Shown in pieces: positions 32,436 to 40,031 of a stretch of 40,031 nt of DNA (positions within the stretch are counted from its first letter, which is position 1; each line of letters opens with the position of its first letter). The stretch is from Deltaproteobacteria bacterium. GTDB lineage: Bacteria; Desulfobacterota; SM23-61. The translations under genes and the position numbers were made by a program. The notes under the pieces were generated by a model. The model searched no databases, had not been told where the DNA came from, and was given only the letters and a program-made list of their open reading frames with translations. The DNA lies in NCBI GenBank assembly GCA_016875165.1, contig VGSF01000039.1:1-40031 (forward strand), in the 5' to 3' direction.

Positions 32436-33766
32436 AGATTGCTATGCCTACCTTAGGCTGCAAGGCCAACCAAAGCGATGCCGCCTCTCTGGCCGCCGAG
32501 CTTTCGGCTAAAGGCCATACGATTATTCCGTTCCACCAGGCCGCCGATGTTTACGTCATCCACACCTGCACGGTAACCCAAAAAACAGACTATCAATCCC
32601 GCCAGCTCATCCGCCGGGCCATTGCCAGGAATCCAGCGGCTCAAGTCATCGTCACAGGATGCTACGCCCAGGTTTCTCCTGAAAACCTTAAAGCCATTCC
32701 CGGAGTCGATTTTGTCGTGGGCATAAGCGCCGGAAAGAACATTCCTGAGATCGTTGCCTCAGGAAAAGGAGCCGGGGAAGCGCGGGTTCTTTCAACTCCG
32801 GCAGAAGAACCATTGTCTTTTAAAGATGGCCGACTCCCCTTATTTCCTGAACGGACCCGCGCTTATCTAAAAGTTCAGGACGGGTGCAACTCCTTATGTT
32901 CCTATTGCATTGTGCCCTATGCCCGGGGGAGGAGCCGCAGTCTTCCTCTGCAAGATACTCTTTCAAAAGCGGGGGAGCTCTCTGCCCGGGGTTTTAAAGA
33001 AATCGTCCTCACCGGCATCCACCTCGGAGCCTATGGAGAAGATTTGGTTCCCCCTATTTCCCTGCTGCACCTGCTGCAAACGCTTGAACGGGAAACTTTT
33101 AATACCCGGATCCGTTTAAGCTCTATCGAGCCGAAAGAGTTTACTCCGCTCCTGATCGAACACCTAACTGACTCCCGAAAAATTTGCGCGCATCTGCATA
33201 TTCCGCTACAGAGCGGAGATGATGGCCTCCTTAAAAGAATGAACCGCAATTATTCCGCCGCTTTCTTCGCCGATTTAGTGTACGCTCTCAAGCGGGCCAT
33301 TCCAGACCTGGCCATTGGCGTGGATGTAATCCCGGGTTTTCCGGGAGAGGACGAAAAGGCTTTCAGGAATACGGCAAGCCTGCTCGAAAATCTTCCGATC
33401 GCTTATCTTCATGTCTTTCCTTTTTCCAGAAGGAAGGGCACGGCAGCCGTAGACTTTCCCGGGCAAATCCCCTCTCAGGTTATGAAAACACGCTGCCAGG
33501 CGTTGAGAGCGTTGAGTGAAGAGAAACGAAAAATTTTTTACGGCTCTTTTCAGGGCAAGCAGCTTAAAGTTTTAGTCGAAAGCAAAAGGGACCGGGAAAG
33601 CGGATTGCTTAAAGGTTATTCCCGCAATTATATCCCCGTTCTCATCCAGGGCGGAGATGAATTCATCAACCAGGAATTGGACGTTGAGATAATGGAAGTG
33701 CGCGGGGCAAAAGTTTTTGGGAAGGTACTTTTCCCCGCCGCAGGGGCAGAAGTACAAAGCGCTTAA
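32414..33766 (+). CDS. mtaB: tRNA threonylcarbamoyladenosine methylthiotransferase MtaB
   Basis: Radical SAM enzyme that converts t6A37 to ms2t6A in ANN-decoding tRNAs. The 450 residues have the MiaB-family order: N-terminal UPF0004 domain with three Cys (TLGCKANQSD, IHTCTVTQ, TGCYAQV) for the auxiliary cluster, radical SAM domain with CNSLCSYCIVPYARGRSRSL (CxxxCxxC), LTGIHLGAYGED, HIPLQSGDDGLLKRMNR and DVIPGFPGEDEKAF, and a C-terminal TRAM-like region (LKVLVESKRDRESG). TLGCKANQ and the absence of MiaB-specific features favour MtaB over MiaB or RimO. The upstream ATG 32414 overlaps mnmA; ATG 32444 is an alternative. Confidence 0.93.
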   Translation: MDRRSFLKIAMPTLGCKANQSDAASLAAELSAKGHTIIPFHQAADVYVIHTCTVTQKTDYQSRQLIRRAIARNPAAQVIVTGCYAQVSPENLKAIPGVDFVVGISAGKNIPEIVASGKGAGEARVLSTPAEEPLSFKDGRLPLFPERTRAYLKVQDGCNSLCSYCIVPYARGRSRSLPLQDTLSKAGELSARGFKEIVLTGIHLGAYGEDLVPPISLLHLLQTLERETFNTRIRLSSIEPKEFTPLLIEHLTDSRKICAHLHIPLQSGDDGLLKRMNRNYSAAFFADLVYALKRAIPDLAIGVDVIPGFPGEDEKAFRNTASLLENLPIAYLHVFPFSRRKGTAAVDFPGQIPSQVMKTRCQALRALSEEKRKIFYGSFQGKQLKVLVESKRDRESGLLKGYSRNYIPVLIQGGDEFINQELDVEIMEVRGAKVFGKVLFPAAGAEVQSA

Positions 33767-33841
33767 CGTGTTTACCTGATGGCCTTGTACCTTATTATTT
33801 AGGAGTCATCTCCAAATTAATACCGACGCATTAAATAACCT

Positions 33842-33916
33842 GTCATTGCGAGGAGTGGAACGACGAAGCAATCCCATGAAGAATGAGATTGCCGCGCCCC
33901 CTGGGCTCGCAATGAC
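33842..33916. repeat. Family D core 2 without outer arms
   Basis: GTCATTGCGAGGAGTGGAAC then GACGAAGCAATCCC, and GAGATTGCCGCG, GGCTCGCAATGAC: the same inner palindrome as around uvrA, but the TCGTAAAAAGTC arms are absent. Lies in the 485-base gap between mtaB and rnc. Confidence 0.85.
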
Positions 33917-33991
33917 TTGTAAAGAAATTTATTACGCTCGTATTAGTTGAGCGCCAAGGAGCTGGCATATTTAAAATGGCCAGTTATTTCA

Positions 33992-34188
33992 GGGGCACGG
34001 AGGGAAAGTCATATTGCTTGCAATCATGAGGCCCATATCTCTCCATAGCTGTGGCGGGGGGATTTGCAATTTCTTCGAAGCTTTGTTTCCCCGCCCCCGC
34101 TGCGCTTTGCGGAAGGCAAGCAGGGGGTTTATGGAAAGGGAATATCCCGCCGATGCTTGCGGCGCAATCTGCCTTTCCTTCCGCGCCC
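33992..34188. repeat. M-type palindromic element, second divergent copy
   Basis: Arms GGGCACGGAGGGAAAGTC and GCCTTTCCTTCCGCGCCC are inverted. Core GCAATCATGAGGCCCATATC ... CCCGCCGATGCTTGCGGCGC corresponds to the M core (GGAATCATAAGGCGC ... CCGATGCTTCCGGCGCG). The arms are unrelated to those of copies 1-3. Confidence 0.65.
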
Positions 34189-34251
34189 TTGGCAGGCTTT
34201 CATTAAAAATTTGATCGACTAATTTGGAGATGATCCTTTATTTATGACTTC

Positions 34252-34977
34252 GTGTTCTCGGTAATCTCTGTGGCTGATAATGACCGAAAAAAAGCGCTGA
34301 AGACGCTCCAGAAAAAGATTAATTACCGCTTCAAATCCCTTGATCTTCTCAATCAAGGATTACGGCACAAGTCTTTTGTCCACGAAAACCTTGAAGCCGG
34401 CGGCCTGGACAATGAACGAATGGAGTTCCTGGGCGATGCTGTCCTCGACCTGGTCATCAGCCACCTGATCATGGAGCGCCATCCCGATTTCTCCGAAGGA
34501 AATCTTTCCCGTCTGCGCGCCTCTGTGGTCAATGAGGCTCGGCTGGCCAAGATGGCCAAAGAACTGGCTCTGGGGGAATACCTCTTGCTGGGCAAGGGCG
34601 AGGAGATGACCGGCGGAAGGCAAAAAAACTCGATTCTGGCCGCTTCCCTGGAAGCCCTGCTGGCCGCGGTTTATCTGGATGGAGGGTTTGAGAAGGCCTT
34701 TAAGGTAATTTCCGGGCTTTTTGCTTTTTATCTGGAATCGGCTGAAGAGGAGGGATTCGACCAGGATTTCAAAACCAGGCTGCAGGAAGTCTCCCAGGAA
34801 GTTCTCAAAGCCACCCCCCGCTACCTGCAGGTCAAGGAGTTCGGGCCTGGCCATGATAAGGTTTTCGGCGTAAAAGTTCTAATCCGGGATAAAGTTGCTG
34901 GAGTGGGGGCGGGAAAGAGCAAGAAAGAGGCCGAGCAGAGGGCAGCCAAAAGAACCCTCCAAAAAATGAAATTTTAA
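34252..34977 (+). CDS. rnc: Ribonuclease III
   Basis: Double-strand-specific RNase that processes rRNA precursors and structured mRNAs. The 241 residues carry the RNase III domain (about 20-150), with the signature NERMEFLGDAVLDLVISHLI including the catalytic Glu/Asp, and EALLAAVYLDGG with the second metal-binding Glu. A C-terminal dsRNA-binding domain follows (about 165-240: FKTRLQEVSQEVLKATPRYL, GVGAGKSKKEAEQRAAKRTL). Start codon uncertain: GTG 34252 or GTG 34270, both lying in family C-like sequence (TGTTCTCGGTAATCTCTGTG) without a good ribosome-binding site. era follows across an M element; rnc-era adjacency is common in bacteria. Confidence 0.95.
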   Translation: MFSVISVADNDRKKALKTLQKKINYRFKSLDLLNQGLRHKSFVHENLEAGGLDNERMEFLGDAVLDLVISHLIMERHPDFSEGNLSRLRASVVNEARLAKMAKELALGEYLLLGKGEEMTGGRQKNSILAASLEALLAAVYLDGGFEKAFKVISGLFAFYLESAEEEGFDQDFKTRLQEVSQEVLKATPRYLQVKEFGPGHDKVFGVKVLIRDKVAGVGAGKSKKEAEQRAAKRTLQKMKF

Positions 34978-34978
34978 C

Positions 34979-35254
34979 AAAGGGTAACGCTTTAGTCCTT
35001 TGAAAAGAGGTGGGGAGTAAGGTCAGAGGGAATCCATGGTCCGGGGGCCTGGGCGGCCCGCTTGGAATCATAAGGCGCTGATTTCTTCTCGGGTGGGGCG
35101 GGGAAAACGCCCCCCGCCTCCTCCGGCGGAAACGACCGTGGTTCTTCGTGGCCAAGCGGAAACCCGGCCGATGATTCCGGCGCGTTCCACCCAGACCCCC
35201 GGACCTCAACAAAGGTGGTAAAACCACTTTTCCAAACCGCTAAATTGATACAAC
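34979..35254 (+). repeat. M element, copy 3 (between rnc and era)
   Basis: Begins one base after the rnc stop (GGTAACGCTTTAGTCCTTTG) and ends at CCAAACCGCTAAATTGATAC, about 12 bases before the era start. Inner pair GGTCCGGGGGCCTGGGCGG / CCACCCAGACCCCCGGACC. Core GCTTGGAATCATAAGGCGC, CGCCCCCCGCCTCC, CCGATGATTCCGGCGCG. It fills the whole rnc-era gap. Confidence 0.93.
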
Positions 35255-35265
35255 AAAGGAAACCA

Positions 35266-36174
35266 ATGAGTGAGGGCGAAAAAAAACAGGGCTTTAAATC
35301 CGGGTTCGTTTCCATCATCGGCCGGCCCAATGCCGGCAAGTCCACTTTGCTCAATCTTTTGCTGGGCCAGAAAATAGCCATCATATCTGACAAACCCCAG
35401 ACCACCCGCAACCGAATTCTGGGGATCAAGAACCACCCCGGCGGCCAGATCTTATTTCTGGATACCCCCGGGATCCACCAGTCGCGGTCCAAGCTCAATC
35501 AGGCCATGGTCAGGGTTGCTCTGGCCACCTATAACGAGGTGGATGTGGTGTGTTTCTTGATCGAAGCCGACCGTCCCCACAACGAGGAAAATGATTTCAT
35601 CCTAAAAACTCTGAACCAGGCAAAGAAACCCGTCTTCCTGCTTATAAACAAAATCGACCTGATTTCCAAAGGGGACCTTCTCCCGATAATGGAGCATTAT
35701 TCCCGCCTCCGTCCCTTTGAACAAATCATTCCCATCTCTGCCCTGCGGGGCGACGGAGTGGAAATCCTCGTGGCCGAGCTGCTTAAAATTTTGCCCGAAG
35801 GACCCAGCCTTTTCCCGGAGGATATGATTACAGACCTGTCCGAACGTTTCCTGACAGCGGAAATGATCCGGGAAAAAATATTCCGCTTGACCCGGGAAGA
35901 GATTCCTTATGCTACGGCCGTGGTGATTGAAGATTTTAAAGAACAGGAAGAGAAAAATTTGATCGTGATCAAGGCCGCCATCCAGGTGGAACGGGAAACC
36001 CAGAAAGGCATTCTGATCGGGGGAAAAGGGCGGATGCTTAAAGAGATCGGCCGCCTGGCCCGCGAAGAAATTGAGGCTTTACTCGGAGCAAAAGTTTTTT
36101 TGGAACTCTGGGTGAAAGTGGAGAAAAACTGGCGTGAGGATCCCCGGGCTCTGCGTCGGCTGGGTTATAATTGA
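35266..36174 (+). CDS. era: GTPase Era
   Basis: Essential GTPase that binds the 3-prime end of 16S rRNA and helps 30S assembly. G1 GRPNAGKSTLLN, G2 region QTTRNRI, G3 DTPGIH, G4 NKIDL and G5-like ISALRGDGVE are all present. The C-terminal KH domain follows (about 205-300), with ERETQKGILIGGKGRMLKEI and GKGRMLKEIGRLAREEIE. I set the start at ATG 35266, preceded by AAAGGA at proper distance, rather than the 35215 frame opening, whose first 17 codons are M element sequence. The resulting 302 residues equal the usual Era length. Confidence 0.97.
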   Translation: MSEGEKKQGFKSGFVSIIGRPNAGKSTLLNLLLGQKIAIISDKPQTTRNRILGIKNHPGGQILFLDTPGIHQSRSKLNQAMVRVALATYNEVDVVCFLIEADRPHNEENDFILKTLNQAKKPVFLLINKIDLISKGDLLPIMEHYSRLRPFEQIIPISALRGDGVEILVAELLKILPEGPSLFPEDMITDLSERFLTAEMIREKIFRLTREEIPYATAVVIEDFKEQEEKNLIVIKAAIQVERETQKGILIGGKGRMLKEIGRLAREEIEALLGAKVFLELWVKVEKNWREDPRALRRLGYN

Positions 36175-36285
36175 ATTGTATAGGATTTTCCTTATTGGAC
36201 ACGGATGAACACAGACTATTAGGATAAAATAAAAAGAAATAATTATCTGCGGTTATCCGTGAAAATCTGTGTCCAAATTAATTTA
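36172..36285. repeat. Dispersed repeat family B, second copy
   Basis: TTGTATAGGATTTTCCTTAT head, then GGACACGGATGAACACAGAC, AGGATAAAATAAAAAG, TTATCTGCGGTTATCCGTG and AATCTGTGTCC. The ends GGACACGGAT / ATCTGTGTCC are inverted. The element lies between the convergent era and dehydratase genes; its first bases include the era stop. Confidence 0.87.
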
Positions 36286-36293
36286 AATTCAGG

Positions 36294-37262
36294 TCACTCT
36301 TCTTTGGCCGAGTTAAGGGCCTGCCGTAAATGCTTAAGAGATGTATTCCCTCCAGAGCACACGATTCCCACCTTTTTCCCCTTCAGTTCATTACGAAGTC
36401 TATAGGCCGCAGCCAGAGAGGCTGCCCCGGCTGCTTCGGTTAGCGTATGCGCCCGCGCCACCATCCACACCATAGCCTGCAGAATTTCCTCTTCAGGCAA
36501 GAGCACAAAAGCATCCAGACCTTCCCAGAGAATCGCCTGGGGTAGCGCAAAGGCGGTGCCCGTGGCCAGCCCTTCGGCAAAGGTGCGGTTAGGAGCTTCC
36601 ACTAATCTCCTTTGCCGCCAGGACTCGTAGGCGGCCGGCGACGCTTCGGACTGGACCCCGATGACCCGAATGTCCCGGTTGATGGCCCGGGCCACGATGC
36701 AAGCCCCTGCCGCTCCGCTCCCCCCGCCGATGGGCACGATGATAACCTGTAAACCGGTTTGGTCTTCCAGCATCTCCAGCGCCAAAGTGGCCACACCCGC
36801 AATTAACAGAGGCTCATTTCCGGAGTGGATGTAGCGATAGCCATGTTTCTCTGCCAGGGCTTCGCAGTGCAATTTGGCCTCATCAAAGGTCGCTCCGTAA
36901 AAGATCACTTCGGCCCCCATGCCCTGCATGGCAGCCACCTTCCCCGGGTTGGCCTTTTCAGGGACGACAATGCCGGCGTTGACCCCAAATAATCGGGCAG
37001 CAAAAGCCACGGACTGTCCGTGGTTCCCGGTTGAGGCGGTAATCACCCCCCGTGACCGCTCTTCGCAGGTAAGTTGAGAGATCAGATTGATTCCGCCCCG
37101 GACTTTGAAGGCTCCAATCGGCTGATAGTTTTCATGCTTGATGTACACTTCGGCGCCTACCAGGGAGTTAATCGCCGGATAACTGTGCAGAGGTGTTCGT
37201 GATAGATGCGGGCGGATCTGCCGCTTGGCAATTAGAACGTCTTTAAACCCAGGTTTTTCCAT
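36294..37262 (-). CDS. Threonine/serine dehydratase (PLP fold type II)
   Basis: PLP-dependent deaminase that turns threonine into 2-oxobutanoate (or serine into pyruvate). The 322 residues match catabolic-type threonine dehydratases. The PLP lysine lies in QPIGAFKVRGGINL. STGNHGQSVAFAARLFGV (Asn-containing substrate loop), the phosphate-binding GGGSGAAGAC and the final CSGGNTSL are present. There is no C-terminal ACT regulatory domain, so it is unlike biosynthetic IlvA, which is longer and feedback-inhibited. Residue specificity (Thr, Ser, or a racemase) cannot be decided by eye. The ATG at 37262 has GAGTGAAGC upstream. Confidence 0.88.
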   Translation of the reverse strand: MEKPGFKDVLIAKRQIRPHLSRTPLHSYPAINSLVGAEVYIKHENYQPIGAFKVRGGINLISQLTCEERSRGVITASTGNHGQSVAFAARLFGVNAGIVVPEKANPGKVAAMQGMGAEVIFYGATFDEAKLHCEALAEKHGYRYIHSGNEPLLIAGVATLALEMLEDQTGLQVIIVPIGGGSGAAGACIVARAINRDIRVIGVQSEASPAAYESWRQRRLVEAPNRTFAEGLATGTAFALPQAILWEGLDAFVLLPEEEILQAMVWMVARAHTLTEAAGAASLAAAYRLRNELKGKKVGIVCSGGNTSLKHLRQALNSAKEE

Positions 37263-37483
37263 TGCTTCACTCCTGAACCCGAATAAATTATAAAGGAGCC
37301 TATCATTAAATCTACGGGCAGATCAAGATAATAAACCATTTTTTCAAAGGGGTCTTGGGGTCAAGGGTTCAAGGGGCCGGGGGAAAGAAATTGAACGAGC
37401 GCCGCAGGAAAATTATGGAAAAACTGAAGGGGACGCTATATACTGTTTCAAGTCCTTGATTACCGAAGAAAAAGGAGCAAACC

Positions 37484-39841
37484 ATGGCTTTTAAACTCGG
37501 ACCCAGAAGAGCGATTTATGCCGATATAACCCAAATGATGAAGGCCGAAGGCCACCCTATTTCGGACACGGAAAAAGAGCATTTTGAAACCCTTGACTTG
37601 ATCTACCGCTCCTTATGCGCTCTGCTTTATAACTATGTTCCCACCTCAGGCCATCCAGGCGGATCCATATCCTCCGGGCGGCTGGTCGCCGGCATCGTTT
37701 TTGGATCTCTGGACTATGATGCCGGCAATCCTGACCGCCAGGATGCCGACATCATATCCTATGCCGCCGGGCACAAAGCCCTGGGACTTTACGCCATGTG
37801 GGCTTTGCGCAACGAAGTCTTGCGGATTGGCGCCCCCGAACTTCTCCCCGCAGAAGAGCGGCACCAGCTCCGCCTGGAGGATCTTCTCGGGTTCCGCCGC
37901 AACCCGATTGCCCAAACCCCGCTATTTGAAAAGTTCAAGGCCAAACCGCTTGATGGCCATCCAACTCCGGCCACACCCTTCATCCGCCTTTCAACCGGGG
38001 CTTCGGGAGTGGGCATGGCTTCCTCTCTCGGCTTGGCCTTTGGGGCGGAGGATTATTACCAGGATCCGCCGCGGGTGCACATTGTGGAAGGGGAAGGAGG
38101 CTTAACCCCGGGCCGGGTCAGCGAGGCCATGGCCGCTGCCGGCACAGCTTCCTTAAAAAACGCCATTTTGCATGTGGACTGGAACCAGGCTTCGATTGAC
38201 TCCAACCGCGTTTGCCGCGTGCAAGATATTCCCGGTGAATATGTCCAATGGGATCCCTCGGAGTTTGCTTATTTCCATGATTGGAACACAATTCTCGTCC
38301 CGGACGGCTTAGATTTAGGGCAAATTCATGCCGCCCAAACGCTCGCCCTTAAATTAGACAACCACCAACCTACGGCAATCGTCTATCAAACGAAAAAAGG
38401 CTGGCAATACGGAATAGAGGGAAGAGCCTCCCATGGCGCCGGGCATAACCTTTGCGTCGATGGTTTTTATCAAGCGGTCCGCCCCCTGCTTGAACAAACA
38501 GGAGGAGTTCTACCCGGCTGCGAACCCGGCCAACAACGTTGCCAGGGCGGTCAGGCCAAAGAGATTCTTGAAGCATGCTTCTGGGAGGCCCTGCTGGTCA
38601 TCCGCCAGGCCCTCGAAAAAAACCGTTTAACCGCCGAAGCTCTGGCGCAGAGGCTTGGCCATGCCCGCGATCGTCTCAATAGCCGAAACCGTCAACCCCG
38701 CCCGAAAGCTCCTTTCGTTCAGGCCATCTACGACACCGCGGCTCAAACCGCTGAGACTATTCCCCAAGAACTCCTGTTAACTCCGGGGAAAACCACCACC
38801 CTGCGGGGAGAGCTGGGCCGCGCTCTGCATTATTATAATAAAGTGAGCAACGGCGCCCTGTTGGCGGCTTCTGCTGACCTGCTCGCTTCCACCAGCGTAA
38901 ATATTGCGGCCCAGGGCTTCCCTGAAGGTTACTACAATGCCGCTACCAATCCAGGGGCGCGTTTACTTTCCATAGGAGGCATCTGCGAAGATGCCATGGC
39001 CGGCATCCTCTCCGGCCTCTCTACCTATGGGCGCCATATCGGGGTTGGCTCCTCTTACGGGGCTTTCATTGCTCCCTTAGGGCACATCGCTGCCCGCCTG
39101 CATGCCATTGGCAACCAGGCCAGGCAGGCCATCGCCCCGGAGCCATACCGCCCCTTTGTGCTGATCTGCGCCCATGCCGGTTTAAAAACCGGGGAAGATG
39201 GACCGACCCATGCAGATCCTCAGGCTCTTCAACTTTTCCAGGAGAACTTTCCCCCGGGAACGATGCTTACCCTCACCCCCTGGGACCCCCAGGAAATTTG
39301 GACGCTTTTCTCCGCTGCCCTGGTCAAAAGACCGGCAATCATTGCCCCGTTTGTGACCCGGCCTACAGAAAAAATCATTGATCGTCAGGCTTTGGGCCTG
39401 GCCCCGCCCATTGAGGCCCGCAAAGGTGTTTATCTTTTAAGAAGTACCCAAAAACATAGAGATGGAACGATAGTCCTGCAGGGAAGCGAAGTGACCTATG
39501 CCTTTATTGAAACAACCCTGCCCCTGTTGCAAAGGGAAGGATTTGACCTTAAGGTTTATTATGTGGCCAGCGCCGAACTCTTCGATCTTTTGCCGCGCCC
39601 TGAGCAGGAGAAGATCTTCCCGAATGAATTGGCTAAGGAAGCCATGGGGATTACCGGCTTTACGCTCCCCACGATGCACCGCTGGATCCTTTCTGATTTT
39701 GGGCGGCGGATGACCATGCACGCCTTCCAGAAAGGCCATTATCTGGGAAGCGGGCAGGCGGACAAAGTATTGGCTGAGGCCGGACTTGATGGTGAAAGTC
39801 AGTTCGAGGCCATTCGCCGGTATGTAAAAGAGAAGCGATAA
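37484..39841 (+). CDS. Transketolase-like thiamine diphosphate enzyme, long form
   Basis: Thiamine diphosphate enzyme with transketolase organisation. At 785 residues it is about 120 longer than ordinary transketolases (630-670). N-terminal PP domain: VPTSGHPGGSISSGRLVAG, YAAGHKALGLYAMW, LSTGASGVGMASSLGLAFGA, and the Mg/ThDP motif VEGEGGLTPGRVSEAMAAAG...VDWNQASID, in which the usual GDG is GEG. Middle Pyr domain: ASADLLASTSVN, IGGICEDAMAGILSGLS, HAGLKTGEDGPTHAD. C-terminal domain: IVLQGSEVTYAFIETTLPLL. GAAAAAGGAGCAAACC before the ATG is a good ribosome-binding site. It is probably a distinct transketolase subfamily; the substrate cannot be named. Confidence 0.85.
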   Translation: MAFKLGPRRAIYADITQMMKAEGHPISDTEKEHFETLDLIYRSLCALLYNYVPTSGHPGGSISSGRLVAGIVFGSLDYDAGNPDRQDADIISYAAGHKALGLYAMWALRNEVLRIGAPELLPAEERHQLRLEDLLGFRRNPIAQTPLFEKFKAKPLDGHPTPATPFIRLSTGASGVGMASSLGLAFGAEDYYQDPPRVHIVEGEGGLTPGRVSEAMAAAGTASLKNAILHVDWNQASIDSNRVCRVQDIPGEYVQWDPSEFAYFHDWNTILVPDGLDLGQIHAAQTLALKLDNHQPTAIVYQTKKGWQYGIEGRASHGAGHNLCVDGFYQAVRPLLEQTGGVLPGCEPGQQRCQGGQAKEILEACFWEALLVIRQALEKNRLTAEALAQRLGHARDRLNSRNRQPRPKAPFVQAIYDTAAQTAETIPQELLLTPGKTTTLRGELGRALHYYNKVSNGALLAASADLLASTSVNIAAQGFPEGYYNAATNPGARLLSIGGICEDAMAGILSGLSTYGRHIGVGSSYGAFIAPLGHIAARLHAIGNQARQAIAPEPYRPFVLICAHAGLKTGEDGPTHADPQALQLFQENFPPGTMLTLTPWDPQEIWTLFSAALVKRPAIIAPFVTRPTEKIIDRQALGLAPPIEARKGVYLLRSTQKHRDGTIVLQGSEVTYAFIETTLPLLQREGFDLKVYYVASAELFDLLPRPEQEKIFPNELAKEAMGITGFTLPTMHRWILSDFGRRMTMHAFQKGHYLGSGQADKVLAEAGLDGESQFEAIRRYVKEKR

Positions 39842-39905
39842 AAAGATTACGAGTTACAGGGTTCGGGTTTCGAGTTAAAGGGTAAAACTGGCAACTTATA
39901 ACTTG
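39842..39905. other. Low-complexity TTACGAGTTAC-type sequence
   Basis: TTACGAGTTACAGGGTTCGG then GTTTCGAGTTAAAGGG: a degenerate repeat of the GAGTTACGGGTT kind, also hinted at 12030-12110. It separates the transketolase stop from the right terminal repeat. Confidence 0.45.
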
Positions 39906-40031
39906 ATTGTATAGGAATTTCCTTTTTTATCCCCCTCCCCCCAACCCCCTCCCGCCAGGGGAGGGGGGATACTTGGGGGGCTCCCTAATTCCCTCCCCCT
40001 GGATGGGGGAGGGTTAGGGTGGGGGTGTTAA
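39906..40031 (+). repeat. Dispersed repeat family A, right terminal copy
   Basis: TTGTATAGGAATTTCCTTTT, the C-run half and the G-run half as in the copies at 1-130 and 8022-8153, same orientation; it is cut at GTTAA by the window end. It diverges slightly in the middle (GGGGGGCTCCCTAATTCC). Confidence 0.92.

Overview
The window looks like chromosomal DNA from an uncultured Desulfobacterota (Deltaproteobacteria) relative. The evidence is a block running mfd, SurA-like isomerase, pdxA, uvrA; an MlaEFD-type lipid ABC module; a NIL-domain ferredoxin; a DUF1015 protein; a B12-binding radical SAM protein of the TIGR04190 type; and an ETF alpha subunit. The taxonomic call rests on remembered gene order and protein style and was not checked. 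The first and last ~125 bases are direct copies of one G/C-rich dispersed repeat. This is what a metagenome contig looks like when the assembler stops at repeats, so the window may be a whole contig.

Layout. (1) 1-1134: etfA, whose TTG start lies inside the left terminal repeat. (2) 1140-6257: a decayed accessory region. It holds an N-terminal cas6 fragment, an AbrB/VapC toxin-antitoxin pair flanked by short direct repeats, a deleted REP-associated transposase, and a DUF433/DUF5615 toxin-antitoxin pair. It ends in a mosaic of three broken minus-strand genes: M20 peptidase, D-2-hydroxyacid dehydrogenase, and a TOTE-type primase-helicase. (3) 6258-7988: B12/radical SAM gene. (4) 8000-10330: what looks like a remnant integron cassette array, with two attC-like sites behind cassette-type genes, plus a chimeric ORF. 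(5) 10404-23708: housekeeping block with DUF488, mlaE-mlaF-mlaD-ccdA-mfd, SurA-like isomerase, pdxA and uvrA. (6) 23904-28251, minus strand: rlmB, rhomboid protease, a frameshifted zinc-motif fragment, TrmN6-like methyltransferase and DUF1015. (7) 28800-33766: NIL ferredoxin, cysteine desulfurase, mnmA and mtaB, a sulfur-transfer and tRNA-thiolation group. (8) 34252-36174: rnc and era. (9) 36294-39841: threonine/serine dehydratase (minus) and an unusually long transketolase-like enzyme (plus).

The most unusual feature is the density of short dispersed repeats, which fill nearly every intergenic gap. I separate several families: G/C-rich double hairpins (family A); GGACACGGATG elements (B); CACAGAG/CTCTGTG elements (C); TCGTAAAAAGTC-armed elements with two interchangeable cores (D); and ~270-base palindromic elements with terminal inverted repeats and a conserved core (M). 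Families A and B share the same ~17-base head, TATAGGAATTTCCTTTT. Several repeats abut or supply start or stop codons (etfA, rnc, era, uvrA), and two directly repeated copies bracket uvrA. No CRISPR array, rRNA, tRNA or integrase gene was found.
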